Counted from the first letter of the stretch, positions 53,189 to 63,500 are shown. The stretch is 64,000 nucleotides of DNA from Haliscomenobacter sp. (GCF_016718685.1 NZ_JADKCX010000140.1:34699-98698); one strand, 5' to 3'. The notes: generated from the letters alone by a model not told the origin. A program made the numbers and translations.

Positions 53189-53965
53189 ATGAGTACAATC
53201 GTTTTTGAAAAAAAAGGCCAGGTCGCTCGGGTGATCTTCAATCGTCCCGAGGTATACAATAGCTTCAACCGCCCGATGGGCCGAGCGCTGTTAAAAGCAC
53301 TCCAGGTTTGCGCTGATGATGCCGATATACGCGTAGTGTACCTCAGCGGAACGGGAAAGGCGTTTTGTGCGGGGCAGGACCTCAATGAGTTGCAGGAACC
53401 CAATCCGCCCACTTTTGACGAACTTTTGGGCAACTATTACAATCCCATCATCTTACAAATCACTGCCCTCAAAAAACCGGTTGTAGCCGCCGTGAATGGG
53501 GTAGCTGCCGGAGCAGGCGCCAACCTTGCACTGGCCTGTGATCTTGTGGTGGCAAGCTCATCGGCCAATTTTATCCAGGCTTTCAGCAAAATTGGGCTGG
53601 TGCCAGATAGTGGTGGGACGTTTAACCTGCCACGTTTGGTCGGCAAACAGCGCGCCACAGCCTTGATGATGCTGGGTGAAAAAATCAGTGCGACAGCTGC
53701 ACGAGACATGGGCATGATTTACGAAGTTTATCCCGATGAAAGTTTCGCGGAATCTTCCTGGAATTTAGCAGAAAAATTGGCGGCCATGCCCACTTATGCC
53801 TTGGCATTGATCAAACAAGCCTTGCAACAATCGGGAGAGCATACCCTGAAGCAACAATTGGATCTGGAGCTAAACATGCAAGGCCTGGCCGGGGCCAGTG
53901 AAGATTTTGCGGAAGGGGTGAAGGCTTTTTTAGAAAAGCGTCCACCTCATTTTTCTGGAAAATAG
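53189..53965 (+). CDS. Enoyl-CoA hydratase/isomerase, PaaG-like
   Basis: Crotonase-fold enzyme of 258 residues acting on CoA thioesters. The oxyanion hole (GKAFCAGQDLNEL) and the second stretch VAAVNGVAAGAGANLALACD are conserved. The position that holds the acid/base glutamate in classical hydratases reads PDSGGTFNLPRLVG, with Asp instead. This fits PaaG (ring-epoxide isomerase of phenylacetate breakdown) better than a plain hydratase, but other paa genes are not in the window. It is driven from the symmetric promoter shared with cysE and ends at a GC-rich hairpin near 53973-53987. Confidence 0.85.
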   Translation: MSTIVFEKKGQVARVIFNRPEVYNSFNRPMGRALLKALQVCADDADIRVVYLSGTGKAFCAGQDLNELQEPNPPTFDELLGNYYNPIILQITALKKPVVAAVNGVAAGAGANLALACDLVVASSSANFIQAFSKIGLVPDSGGTFNLPRLVGKQRATALMMLGEKISATAARDMGMIYEVYPDESFAESSWNLAEKLAAMPTYALALIKQALQQSGEHTLKQQLDLELNMQGLAGASEDFAEGVKAFLEKRPPHFSGK

Positions 53966-53972
53966 GCTTTTT

Positions 53973-53987
53973 CCCGCCTGCGGCGGG
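53973..53987 (+). terminator. Short GC hairpin after the PaaG-like gene
   Basis: CCCGCC-TGC-GGCGGG directly after the stop codon. T-run is weak (GTTAAATTG), so termination may be incomplete. Confidence 0.5.
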
Positions 53988-54044
53988 TTAAATTGAATAC
54001 ATCCACTGCTCCTGTCGGGTCTTGTTTATCCATGAAAACGACAA

Positions 54045-54150
54045 AATGGGAACGCGGATGACGCGGATTAAGCGGATTTACGCTGATCTTAACTTACGAA
54101 CAAATATATCCGCGTAAATCCGCTTAATCCGCGTCATCCGCGTTCCCATT
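54045..54150. repeat. GCGGATTA-unit palindrome
   Basis: Left arm 54045-54085 (GGGAACGCGGATGACGCGG, ATTAAGCGGATTTACGC) and right arm 54111-54150 (GCGTAAATCCGCTTAATCCG, CGTCATCCGCGTTCCC) are perfectly complementary over about 38 bases with a 25-base loop. Other Bacteroidota genomes carry GCGGAT-type palindromes, as I recall. Located between the PaaG-like gene and meaB on the same strand. Confidence 0.8.
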
Positions 54151-54256
54151 GAAATTCCTGCGAAAGAGCCGAAGGCTCCGAGTAGAAGTGAAAAATTTAT
54201 GCATAAACAACGCTCGATGGTACAAGTGGGTACCAAAATTTCATGATCTAGTTGAT

Positions 54257-55342
54257 ATGTCGAATCCCGAAGATGATGCCACCACCCCCAGGGTTCGTGC
54301 AGGAGTAGGCCAACCCTCCTCTCTGAATCCAAGCTGGACGCCCAAATCGCGGCGAACCAACATCCAGGCGGAAGAATACATTCGTGGTATTCTCCAAGGG
54401 GATCGTGTGCGCTTGAGCCAGGCAATCACCCTGATCGAAAGCAAACAGACGCAACATCAAGAACTGGCCCATACCATCATCGAAGCCTGTTTGCCCCACA
54501 GTGGCAACTCCATCCGCATCGGGATTACGGGGGTACCGGGAGTGGGCAAAAGCACTTTCATCGAGGCTTTAGGGCAAAACGTATGTAGCCAGGGGCGCAA
54601 ATTGGCCGTTTTGGCCATCGACCCCAGCAGTCAAATCAGCAAAGGCAGCATCCTGGGCGACAAAACCCGCATGGCCAAACTTTCCGCCGACCCGCAGGTG
54701 TACATCCGTCCATCGGCCGCCGGAGATTCACTCGGCGGAGTAGCCCGCAAGACCCGAGAAACCGTGATTTTGTGCGAAGCAGCCGGGTTTGATACCCTCA
54801 TCATCGAAACGGTAGGGGTAGGACAATCCGAGGTAGCCGTACACTCCATGGTCGATTTTTTTCTTTTATTGCTACTTCCTGGCGCTGGTGATGAACTTCA
54901 AGGCATCAAAAGAGGTATAGTAGAGATGGCAGATCTTGTTGCAGTGAACAAAGCCGATGGAGACAATCAACAACGCGCCAAACGGGCTGCTGCGGATTAC
55001 CGCAATGCCTTGCATCTGTTTCCACCCAAAGCCAGCAATTGGGAGGCGCAAGTTTTGACTTGTTCCGCTTTGAGTGGACAAGGAATTGCCGAGATTTGGC
55101 AGTTGATTGAGGAATATACCCAATTTACCCAAACCAGTGGATTTTTTCAAAGTCAACGTCAATCACAAGCGCGGTATTGGTTGCACGAAACCATCCAGCA
55201 GTTTTTGCAGGAGCAATTTTACCACCATCCCCAAGTCGTCACGCTGCTGAACGAACGGGAAACGGAGGTGCTGGCTCAACGAAAATCGCCTTTTCACGCC
55301 GCCGAAGAATTGGTGAAGGTATTTTTGGGGTTGAAAAAATGA
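54257..55342 (+). CDS. MeaB/ArgK-type GTPase
   Basis: GTPase chaperone for methylmalonyl-CoA mutase (loading and protection of the B12 cofactor). It has 361 residues with Walker A GITGVPGVGKSTF, the family hallmark LAVLAIDPSSQISKGSILGD, RPSAAGDSLGGVARKT and the GTP-base motif NKADGDN. ATG 54257 (MSNPEDDATT) is chosen; the longer frame would reach into a palindrome region. The mutase genes are not in this window. Cytoplasmic. Confidence 0.92.
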   Translation: MSNPEDDATTPRVRAGVGQPSSLNPSWTPKSRRTNIQAEEYIRGILQGDRVRLSQAITLIESKQTQHQELAHTIIEACLPHSGNSIRIGITGVPGVGKSTFIEALGQNVCSQGRKLAVLAIDPSSQISKGSILGDKTRMAKLSADPQVYIRPSAAGDSLGGVARKTRETVILCEAAGFDTLIIETVGVGQSEVAVHSMVDFFLLLLLPGAGDELQGIKRGIVEMADLVAVNKADGDNQQRAKRAAADYRNALHLFPPKASNWEAQVLTCSALSGQGIAEIWQLIEEYTQFTQTSGFFQSQRQSQARYWLHETIQQFLQEQFYHHPQVVTLLNERETEVLAQRKSPFHAAEELVKVFLGLKK

Positions 55343-55482
55343 AAGATTCCGTACCTTGTCAAAGCTTAAAATTTCCTACTTCGCCGACAATTTGTAGCGA
55401 TTGGGAGGAAAATTTTAGACGGCATCTCTTTACAGTCCTAATATTGCTATCAAATTTTGAAAACTTCAAAAAAACCAATAAA

Positions 55483-56071
55483 ATGAAGAATTTAACCAGT
55501 GCAGTGGTACTTGTCCTTTTGGGTCTGCTTTTACTTTTTGGTGGGTGCAATACCTACAACGGAATGGTTAATGCCGATGAAGATGTGGATAACGCATGGT
55601 CAAAAGTTCAATCTGCTTACCAGCGCCGGGCCGACCTTATCCCCAACCTGGTCAACACCGTTAAAGGGGTAGCCAATTTTGAAAAAGCACCCTAACCGCC
55701 GTGATCGAAGCCCGTTCCAAAGCAACGAGCATCACCATTGATCCAGCAAACGCCACGCCTGAGCAACTGGCTGCTTTCCAACAAGCACAAGGGGGGATTT
55801 CTCAATCATTGGGTCGTTTGATGGTGATTGCCGAGCAATACCCAGAACTCAAGGCCAATCAGAACTTCCTGGAGTTGCAGTCGCAGTTGGAAGGTACCGA
55901 AAACCGCATCAAAGTTGCCCGGGATACGTACAATGACGTTTCCACGCAGTACAACAAAAAAGTGCGCAGGTTTCCAAACAGCCTTTTGCTGGCGTATTTG
56001 GATTCCAACAAAAATCTCAATTCCAGGCGGAGCAGAATGCACAGGATGCTCCGGACGTGAAGTTTGAATAA
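55483..56071 (+). CDS. lemA: LemA family protein, two frame breaks
   Basis: Membrane-anchored protein with a lipoprotein-like N-terminus (LLLLFGGCNTYNGMV) and the LemA helical domain (NAWSKVQSAYQRRADLIPNL). After repair it is 196 residues. Breaks: near 55684 (A5, a sixth A gives NFEKSTLTAVIEARSKAT) and near 55987 (one base missing, giving NSLLAGVFGFQQKSQFQAEQ and the end APDVKFE at 56071). First of a LemA-TPM-TPM gene group. Function poorly known; often near TPM-domain genes, as here. The stop lies 10 bases before a GGGTTCG palindrome. Confidence 0.9.
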
Positions 56072-56080
56072 ACCTTTTAG

Positions 56081-56217
56081 GGTTCGAAGTTCGAGGGTTC
56101 GGGGGTTCCAAGATGGTCGCCTGGCTGGTCGCTGAGCGAAGTCGAAGTGGAGCCGAGGTGTCCCGTCACGGAACCCCTGAACCTTCGAACCCTCGAACCC
56201 CGAACCTTCGAACCCTC
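56081..56217. repeat. GGGTTCG-unit palindrome between lemA and first TPM gene
   Basis: Left arm about 56081-56108 (GGGTTCGAAGTTCGAGGG, TTCGGGGGTTCC) and right arm about 56163-56217 (GGAACCCCTGAACCTTCG, AACCCTCGAACCCCG, AACCTTCGAACCC). The spacer contains a GTCGCTGAGCGAAGTCGAAG stretch. Genes on both sides are on the plus strand. Confidence 0.75.
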
Positions 56218-56221
56218 CATT

Positions 56222-56656
56222 ATGATCAAATTTCTGTCTACCGAAGAAGAAAAACGAGTAATCGACTGCATCAAAGAGGCAGAAGCTGCAACTACTGGTG
56301 AGATCAGGGTGCATTTGCAAGGCAAAGTGCAAAAAACGGCCTGGGAAGATGCTCTTGCTGTTTTTGATCACTTGAAAATGGCCGATACCCAGGATCGCAA
56401 TGGTGTCTTAATTTTTATTGTACCCAAAGACCATCAATTGGTCATTATCGGTGACAAAGGAATCCATGATCGCGTCATGAACCATTTTTGGGTGGGGGTA
56501 AGGGATGAAATGCTGCTGCATTTCCGCAATAAGGATTTTGCCGGAGGCATGTGTGCTGGCGTAAAATTGATTGGTGCGAAACTCCAAAAGCATTTTCCTT
56601 GTGGTGATGCCGATACTGAAAACGAGCTGCCTGATGATATTTCCTACGACATGTAG
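56222..56656 (+). CDS. TPM-domain protein, short form
   Basis: This protein of 144 residues carries a TPM_phosphatase domain (STEEEKRVIDCIKEAEAATT; GEIRVHLQGKVQ; NGVLIFIVPKDHQLVIIGDK). Such domains are found in a thylakoid protein with phosphatase activity and in many bacterial membrane proteins next to LemA. No signal peptide or membrane segment, so it is cytosolic or bound to the neighbours. It follows lemA and precedes the anchored TPM protein. Confidence 0.88.
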   Translation: MIKFLSTEEEKRVIDCIKEAEAATTGEIRVHLQGKVQKTAWEDALAVFDHLKMADTQDRNGVLIFIVPKDHQLVIIGDKGIHDRVMNHFWVGVRDEMLLHFRNKDFAGGMCAGVKLIGAKLQKHFPCGDADTENELPDDISYDM

Positions 56657-56680
56657 GCCTATTTTTATAAATTTCTGTTC

Positions 56681-57475
56681 ATGAATATGAAATCCCTGTT
56701 GTTGTTATTGGGATCGATGTGGGTGTTGAATGGGGTTTTTGCCAAAGAAATTCCCGCCCGCCCCCAAACCATGGTCAACGATTACGCTGGGGTACTCAGT
56801 CCGACGGAATTGAACAACCTGGAGCGCAAACTACGCGCCTACGAAGACTCTACCTCTACTCAGATTGCCATTGTCATCGACAAATCCCTGGAGGGAGAAG
56901 ATGCATTTGAATACTCCTTCCGCCTGGCCCAAGCCTGGGGGATTGGCCAAAAAGACAAAGACAACGGCGTACTCATTTATGTCGCTCAAGCCGAGCGCAA
57001 AATCCGCATTGTCACCAATGCAGGCGTCCAGGGCTTTTTAACGGATGCATTGTCCAAGCGCATCATTGAAAATACCATTACCCCCGCTTTCAAAAAAGGC
57101 CAGTTTTACGCCGGGCTGGATGGTGCCGTGGACAACATCATTCAAGTTGCCGCCGGTGAATACAAAGCCGATGAAAAGAAAGATGCGGAGGGCGGCGGAG
57201 CCATGTCCTTCCTGATTTTGTTGCTCATTATCGGTGGGGTGATTGCCATGTTCAGCTATCTTTCGCGGCGTTCTGCCCAGGCGGGAGGCGGTTATTACGG
57301 CGGTGGCCGTTACAACGACAACCGAGGTGGCGGCGGTGGTTGGATCATCTTCCCCGGCGGCTTTGGCGGCGGTGGATCTGATCGCAACAGCGACTGGGGA
57401 AGTGGTGGCGACGATTGGGGTGGTTTTGGCGGTAGCGACGGATTTGATGGCGGTGGTGCTGGTGGGGATTGGTAA
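56681..57475 (+). CDS. TPM-domain membrane protein (YgcG-like)
   Basis: This is a protein of 264 residues with a signal peptide (LLLLLGSMWVLNGVFAK), a TPM domain (about 25-160: VNDYAGVLSPTELNNLERKL; STQIAIVIDKSLEGED; IRIVTNAGVQGFLTDAL), one membrane segment (AMSFLILLLIIGGVIAMFSY) and a C-terminal Gly-rich tail ending GGGAGGDW. TPM proteins of this kind are anchored in the inner membrane with the domain outside. Probably works with LemA. Start 56681 or 56687. Confidence 0.9.
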   Translation: MNMKSLLLLLGSMWVLNGVFAKEIPARPQTMVNDYAGVLSPTELNNLERKLRAYEDSTSTQIAIVIDKSLEGEDAFEYSFRLAQAWGIGQKDKDNGVLIYVAQAERKIRIVTNAGVQGFLTDALSKRIIENTITPAFKKGQFYAGLDGAVDNIIQVAAGEYKADEKKDAEGGGAMSFLILLLIIGGVIAMFSYLSRRSAQAGGGYYGGGRYNDNRGGGGGWIIFPGGFGGGGSDRNSDWGSGGDDWGGFGGSDGFDGGGAGGDW

Positions 57476-57588
57476 AATCCCTTATCTGTTGATTGATTGG
57501 TTTTTATGAATGTTGTTTTCTATACCATCGCTTCGTCACAGCGGATTTAGAAAAGTAAGAACATGGCTGTATGCACCATCGTTTAGGG

Positions 57589-57620
57589 GTTGTGTTTTCG
57601 GTTTATTTAGCTTATTTTTG
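57589..57620 (+). promoter_or_regulatory. Promoter of the toxin-antitoxin pair
   Basis: GTTG (57589-57592), 20 bases, TATTTTTG (57613-57620): full -7 match, three of four at -33. The antitoxin start is 17 bases downstream, so the leader is very short and autoregulation by the pair is likely. Confidence 0.55.
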
Positions 57621-57637
57621 AAAAAAATGATCGATCT

Positions 57638-57865
57638 ATGAACATTCAAACTGAAAAGCTTAAATTAATTGAATGGTTGGTACAACTGAACGATATTACT
57701 GTTTTATCCCAAATTAAAGAAATAATGGATAAGGCAAAACCTGTTGAAAACCTATCTTTACTTTCTCAGGATGAACTTAAAAAAAGGGCAATGATTGCCA
57801 ATCGAAATATTGAAAATGGAGAGATTTATCTTTTAGAGGATGTAATGAATGAAGATTGGGACTAA
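57638..57865 (+). CDS. Antitoxin of a RelE/ParE-type toxin-antitoxin pair
   Basis: This protein of 75 residues is helical with a hydrophobic N-terminus (MNIQTEKLKLIEWLVQLND) and an acidic end (EDVMNEDWD). The short size, overlapping ATG with the next gene (TAATG), and the toxin-like neighbour show a type II antitoxin. No DNA-binding domain is obvious beyond the N-terminal helices. It is transcribed from a consensus-like promoter just upstream. Confidence 0.75.
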   Translation: MNIQTEKLKLIEWLVQLNDITVLSQIKEIMDKAKPVENLSLLSQDELKKRAMIANRNIENGEIYLLEDVMNEDWD

Positions 57866-58163
57866 TGACCGTTTTATACACCGCCTGGGCGAAAAATCAA
57901 TTGCGCGAAATTTACAATTACTACAAAGAAATTGGAGTCCCTAAAAAGGGGAGAAAAATTCGCATATCCATCAACAAAAAAGTACTACAACTAAAACATT
58001 TCCTTTCTTAGGTCGAGAAGAGGAAGGTCTCTCCGATTTAGGACAAGGACACAGGTATATTGTTGAAGGTCAATACAAAATCATTTATCGAATCATAGAA
58101 GACAACGTATATGTTACGGATATTTTTGACACACGTAGAAATCCTGAGGCGATGGTGCCCTAG
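57865..58163 (+). CDS. RelE/ParE-family toxin, one frame break
   Basis: After repair, 99 residues: MTVLYTAWAKNQLREIYNYY, GVPKKGRKIRISINKKVLQL, then LGREEEGLSDLGQGHRYIVE and DTRRNPEAMVP, the end typical of RelE/ParE proteins (RHIVEGQYKIIYRI-like core). RelE-type toxins cut mRNA on the ribosome and ParE types poison gyrase; which is not clear. As given, the frame stops at HFLS. One T missing near 58000 restores it. ATG overlaps the antitoxin stop. Confidence 0.75.
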
Positions 58164-58203
58164 ATCAAAATACAATCTGACTTCAAATGCTTAAATCACC
58201 CTT

Positions 58204-59490
58204 ATGAAAAAACTGCTACTCCTGCTCATTGTTTTTTTTGTGGTGATTTTTACAGCTCAAGCCCAAACTGCGGAGCAGGATAAAGTGAGGAAATGGCTTC
58301 CCGCAAAAAAGATCATTCGCCGGGATGCCCCTGTGGTGAGCAAAAGCCCCAATCCGCTCCGACTCAACATTTCCTACCGCAATGCTACGGACTACCTGCC
58401 CGATACGGCGCATGTGGAACACAGCCCGCTGCGATACCTCCGCATCAATGTGCATTTTATGAATGCCAGCGACCGGGCACACAACTACGATGGCGAGGAA
58501 GCCATTCGTTTTGCCAAAGACTTGATTGATTACGCCAACCAGGATTTGCAAAAGAACAACAAACTCTGGCTGCCTTACCGCAATAAGCTACCCGTTATTC
58601 CCCCGCGGTACCAATACCAATTGAGTCCACAAACGACAAATTCCGGCGACCAAGGGATCTATTTTCATTACGACGATCGCCTTTGTTACTACATCCACAA
58701 AGGCCCTACCGCCAACTTGTTTGAGACCGAAGTGTTGGAAAAATATCAAATCGGCGCCGATTCAGTGCTCAATGTGTTCATCATGCCCCATCATCCCGAC
58801 AGTATGAAATCAGCCTGGTACAGCAAAACTGCGGGTGGTGTAGGGGTAATGCTGGGCAATGCCATCAAAATGGCAGGCATGTACGAAGGCCATCAGCCCG
58901 CCTGGGCCTACCGCGGCATACTCAACCATGAAGCAGGGCATTTTTTAGGCTTGTCCCACGCTTTTTTTCGCGATGGATGTGATGATACTCCCGAACACGG
59001 CAATCCTTGTTGGAGCCGTACCACGGAGGCTCCTTGCGATACAGCCGCTTCCAACAATATGATGGATTACAACGCGCTGCAAAACGCCCTCTCCCCTTGT
59101 CAAATTGGCACCATGCACGCCCGTATGGCCGATACCAACAGTTATGAACGGCGTTTTTTGGTCAAAAACTGGTGTACCCATCAGGAGGGTCAGAACATTA
59201 ACATTCGCGATACCGTGGTTTGGAAAGGTGACAAAGACCTAACTGGCCACGTGACCATCGTGGCCGGAGGAGTATTGAGGATCGAAGCCCGCCTATCGCT
59301 GCCCGAAAACGCCCGCATCACCTTGATGCCAGGTGCCGAATTGCAATTGGGAAGCAAAGCGCTTTTGCACAATGCTTGTGGATTGGAATGGGAAGGGATT
59401 GAGGCCCCGCGCCGTTTTTTCGGAGCACGGGGAAAAGTGCTGGCGGAGGATGGAGCGCGGATTAAAGGGGCGCGGTTTATTGATTATTGA
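58204..59490 (+). CDS. Exported M43/metzincin-like metalloprotease
   Basis: This is a protein of 428 residues with a signal peptide (LLLLLIVFFVVIFTAQAQ). The zinc motif HEAGHFLGLSH lies at about residue 242 and a Met-turn-like NNMMDYN follows after about 45 residues, a metzincin arrangement (pappalysin M43 type). The part after residue 330 (GDKDLTGHVTIVAGGVLRIE; LPENARITLMPGAELQLGS) looks like short beta-helix strands. No T9SS sorting domain. It probably acts outside the cytoplasm, on a protein substrate unknown. Confidence 0.85.
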   Translation: MKKLLLLLIVFFVVIFTAQAQTAEQDKVRKWLPAKKIIRRDAPVVSKSPNPLRLNISYRNATDYLPDTAHVEHSPLRYLRINVHFMNASDRAHNYDGEEAIRFAKDLIDYANQDLQKNNKLWLPYRNKLPVIPPRYQYQLSPQTTNSGDQGIYFHYDDRLCYYIHKGPTANLFETEVLEKYQIGADSVLNVFIMPHHPDSMKSAWYSKTAGGVGVMLGNAIKMAGMYEGHQPAWAYRGILNHEAGHFLGLSHAFFRDGCDDTPEHGNPCWSRTTEAPCDTAASNNMMDYNALQNALSPCQIGTMHARMADTNSYERRFLVKNWCTHQEGQNINIRDTVVWKGDKDLTGHVTIVAGGVLRIEARLSLPENARITLMPGAELQLGSKALLHNACGLEWEGIEAPRRFFGARGKVLAEDGARIKGARFIDY

Positions 59491-59636
59491 TGCCCGCCAA
59501 CTGGTCATGAATCAAGCTATTGCACTTGTGCTAGCGGGTAAACTCAAGCTCCCTCAATGCATACCATTAGATGATGGAAAAGCGTTTTGCTTTTGTCTCT
59601 TTTTATCCTTATTTTTAGCTCAAACCAGTTAAATTA

Positions 59637-60542
59637 ATGAAAATTAACCTCTACAAAGCAGAAGGTAGCGCCACCCTACCAGATTTTACCAGTAGTAAAG
59701 AGCTGAACGACCCCGCCAACTATATTCCCAGCCAGGAATTAATTGATGCCGTCAATATTGCAATGCTATTGGGACAACCCCTGCTCTTGACCGGAGAACC
59801 CGGAACCGGCAAAACCCAATTGGCTTACCATCTCGCTCATTTTTTCAATCTGGATAAACCTTTGATTTTCAATATCCAAACCTCTTCACTAGCTGCAGAT
59901 TTATTTTACAAATACGATGCATTGGGGCATTTTCAATACAACCAAAACAACAGCAACCGTTTGAGCCCCGCCGAGATAGAAGAGCAATTTATCACTTACA
60001 ATGCCTTGGGGCAGGCCATCCGCAGTCAAAAAAGAGTCGTGGTATTGATCGACGAGATTGACAAAGCGCCCCGGGACTTGCCCAACGATATTTTGTTTGC
60101 CATTGAAAACATGCATTTTAAAGTACCGGAGATCAATCAGGAGTTTGTGTCGGATGAAAAATACCGCCCAATCATCATCATGACCAGCAATTCCGAAAAA
60201 AACCTGCCAGACGCATTTCTGCGTCGGGTTGCTTATTTTCACATTACCTTCCCTTCTTCTGATCAACTTTTGTACATTTTGAGTCGAAAAACCAACAATG
60301 TTCAGATTCGGGATTTAAAAAAAATCATTCAACACTTCGGCAGCATTCGGGATTTGCAACTGAAAAAGCCCCCATCCACAGCGGAACTGATTTATTGGAC
60401 TTTTTTGTTGTTGAAGCTAAAGTTTCCCATCGAACTACTGGGAGGCTCACTGGAGATGCATGAACGAAAATTATTACTGTCGAGCTACGTTGTATTGACC
60501 AAGAATAAAGAAGATCTGGATTTGCTCAAAAATTTGATGTAA
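59637..60542 (+). CDS. MoxR-like AAA ATPase
   Basis: This AAA+ ATPase has 301 residues, MoxR group, with Walker A GEPGTGKTQLAYHLAH, Walker B VVVLIDEIDKAPRDLPND, sensor 1 IIIMTSNSEKNLP and an arginine-finger-like DAFLRRVAYFHI. MoxR ATPases usually work as chaperones that remodel a vWA-domain partner. The gene ends 19 bases before the 1019-residue membrane/WD40 gene, so they are almost surely one operon and one machine. There is no upstream regulator gene. Cytoplasmic. Confidence 0.92.
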   Translation: MKINLYKAEGSATLPDFTSSKELNDPANYIPSQELIDAVNIAMLLGQPLLLTGEPGTGKTQLAYHLAHFFNLDKPLIFNIQTSSLAADLFYKYDALGHFQYNQNNSNRLSPAEIEEQFITYNALGQAIRSQKRVVVLIDEIDKAPRDLPNDILFAIENMHFKVPEINQEFVSDEKYRPIIIMTSNSEKNLPDAFLRRVAYFHITFPSSDQLLYILSRKTNNVQIRDLKKIIQHFGSIRDLQLKKPPSTAELIYWTFLLLKLKFPIELLGGSLEMHERKLLLSSYVVLTKNKEDLDLLKNLM

Positions 60543-60561
60543 TGCCAACAAATTCAGCAAC

Positions 60562-63500
60562 ATGACCACAGGTAAAACACCAGCAACATCCCAAATTGAA
60601 GTATTCATTGCCCTGGTGGTGTCCAACTGGGAAAAAAGGAGCAACGCTCTTGGGGTGGATACCTATATGCAGATTCAGCAGTTGATCAACAAGCTGCCGA
60701 ATAAGGTAAAACCTGCCCAGTTGAGGGGTTATCTTGCGCCTATTCTGGTCAATAATCCGCAGCAACAAAAGGATTTTTACCTGTTTTTTGATCAAATGCT
60801 CGAAGTTTACACAGCGCAGCAAGCACAACAGGAGCTTTTGCTTAAAGCAGGCGAAACTGCTGAAAATCAACCTGTTTCGAGCAAGGCTTACCCAAAATTG
60901 ATTCAGCAATGGCAGGGTTTTTCTCGAAAAATTCAGTGGCTGATTGTGTTGGGCTTGGTCACTTCACTATTTGTACCCGTTTCCCTGGTCTTTTATGTTA
61001 AACAACTCCACCGAAATTACTTACAAGAACAAGAAATTCTGCTTGACCCCATTTTTAATGAACAAGCTTCTTCTGCTACACCCAAAACGATTAAACCACC
61101 TACAGTTGAACAAAATCCCCAAACGACTCAGCCAAAAAAAACACCAACACCTGCCCCAAATGAGTCCCAAACTGCTCAGGATAGTTCAAGTTTCCATGAA
61201 AACGCCCCCATCTATTTTGAATCCACCAAAGCGGGTGGTTTGTCTTTCAGTACGCAGCACGCCTACTTCTCGCCGCTCAAGGGGATGATTCTCCTGCCCT
61301 TTACTTTGAGTCTTATTTTGCTGGGCTTATGGTTGCGGTACAGAAACCGCAGATTTGGCTTGCTGCCCAAACTTGATCCTGATTTGCCGCATGAATGGAC
61401 GATCAGGATTCCGTTTTTGCACCACGTCCACATGGGTGAATCCTTCAATCTGGCGGTGGCAGAGCTACACAAGCGCCGTGCCACCGAAAATCTTCGGCTC
61501 AACCTCAAACAAACCGTCAAGGCTACGGCTGAACAGGCGGGGATGATTGATTTCAAATACAGCACGCTCAGTCAGCCCAAAGACTACCTCGTTCTGCTGG
61601 ATTTGAGTTTGACACGCAATCAAAGGAGCAAATTATTTGAACTCATCATCAGGTCGTTGGAAGCTCAGGAAGTACCCCTCAGCTTATTTTATTACCGCGA
61701 TGATCCCCAACATTGTTGGAATGAGCAATACCATGAGGGCATCAGTCTGCGGGATTTGCAACACAAATACAGCACCCATCGACTTATCCTTTGGGGCAAT
61801 GCACAAGCACTCCTTGATCCCCAGAGCAAGGTAGTGCCCATTTTTGAGCAGTGGCGGCATAAGATCATTGTAAGCCCCAAGGCCGCTGTGGATTGGGGAC
61901 AAAGCGAAGCCCTGTTGGCGCAAAAATTCAGGATTGTTCCAGCTACGCCCAAAGGTTTGGCAGCCTTGGTAGAAAACCTGGAAGCCATCGAACCTAAAAA
62001 CTACCTATTTTGGAAAGCCATTCCAGAAAAAAATACCGATTCACTGTCGATTCAAAATGGGTTGTCTGCAAAGGATTTAATCGCAGTCCTGGAAAAAGAA
62101 TACCTGATCCCTACTCCATCAGGACAGGATGATGTTTTGTTGAAATGGCTGGCCGCCTGCGCCATGCCACCCGTGCTTTTTTGGGATTGGGTGCAATATG
62201 CTGGGCAAATCATTGCTCAAAACCAAAACCAACAACTCCTGACCCTGGAAAATTTGTACCAAATCAGCAAAATTGAGTGGTTCAATGAAGGACAAATTCC
62301 TGAACCAGCCCGCCTGGTTTTGCTCAACTGGTTGGAGGAACAGCACCCCTATTTGGCCATTAAACTTCGGCATGAATGGCTAAAAGTGATGACCCTGGAA
62401 ACCAATCTTCCGCCCATCAATAGCCTGGCCTGGCAAGGGCATCGGATACAAGTCATCATGAACCAATTGCTGCAAAAACAGCAACTCAGCGAGCATCAAA
62501 AACTGGAAGCCGAACTCAATCGCTTGTTGCACGCCGATGTGCATCAAGACGCTTTGCTGATCCAATATTTGCGGCAGAAAAAATCGGGCTTGGACCAAGT
62601 CCTTTCGGATCGTTTTCGCAAATTCATTCAAAAAAGGCAGGGAATCAGTTGGAAATGGCGGCATTGGACCTGGCAATTGCTGGGTACAGCCACTGGTTTT
62701 TTATTGTTGCTTTTTAGTCATTATACGGAACCTGTTCAGGTATTTAAGTTCAAAGACTACATCACAGACCTTGCCTTTTATAAAGACAACCGTACTTTTG
62801 CTGTTTTTGCTGGTGATGGCTCAGTTTCTTTGTGTAATACAACCAATAGCAAGTGGCTCAGTGGAGTCCGTGAAGGTTTTGATAACGTAGTAGAATCGGC
62901 ATTTTCAGAGGATTGGCCAATGTTAATGGCTGTGAATGCCCAAGGCTCGCAATTAGCCTGGAGCATCGTTACAGACTGGAAAATCGTAAATCAACCTTTT
63001 GACACCTCATTTATGGAACCGTGGATAGAACATGTTGAAAATAACGATCTCATTTCAGCAGTAAAATACGTTGTTTTTGGCACAATGATCATAGGGTATT
63101 ACGATGGCCGTTGTGATTTAGAAGCTTATCATTCGAATATGAACAAATTTAACCATAATGACGCCATCAGAGACATAGATGCCTTGCGTGAACAGAAACT
63201 AGTACTAACCTGTAGCAACGACAGCACCGCCAAACTTTGGTCTTTTGAGGGCAAACTCATCACCACTTTCGCTGGTCATAATGATTACGTGTATACCTGT
63301 TGTTTTTCGCCGGATGGAAAAAAAATTGCCACCGCAGGTCGAGATGAAACTGTTATACTATGGAATCTCCAAGGAAAAAAACTACGCACCTATAAAGGCC
63401 ACAAAGGCGACATCAACGACATTGTTTTTACCAGAGACTCCAAAGCCATCATCACTGCAAGTAGTGACAACACTGCCAAGATGTGGGCATTGGATGGCAG

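Noticed and set aside
58121..58128. TATTTTTG as promoter of the metalloprotease gene at 58204
   Set aside because: It is inside the toxin coding sequence and has no TTTG 19-21 bases upstream.
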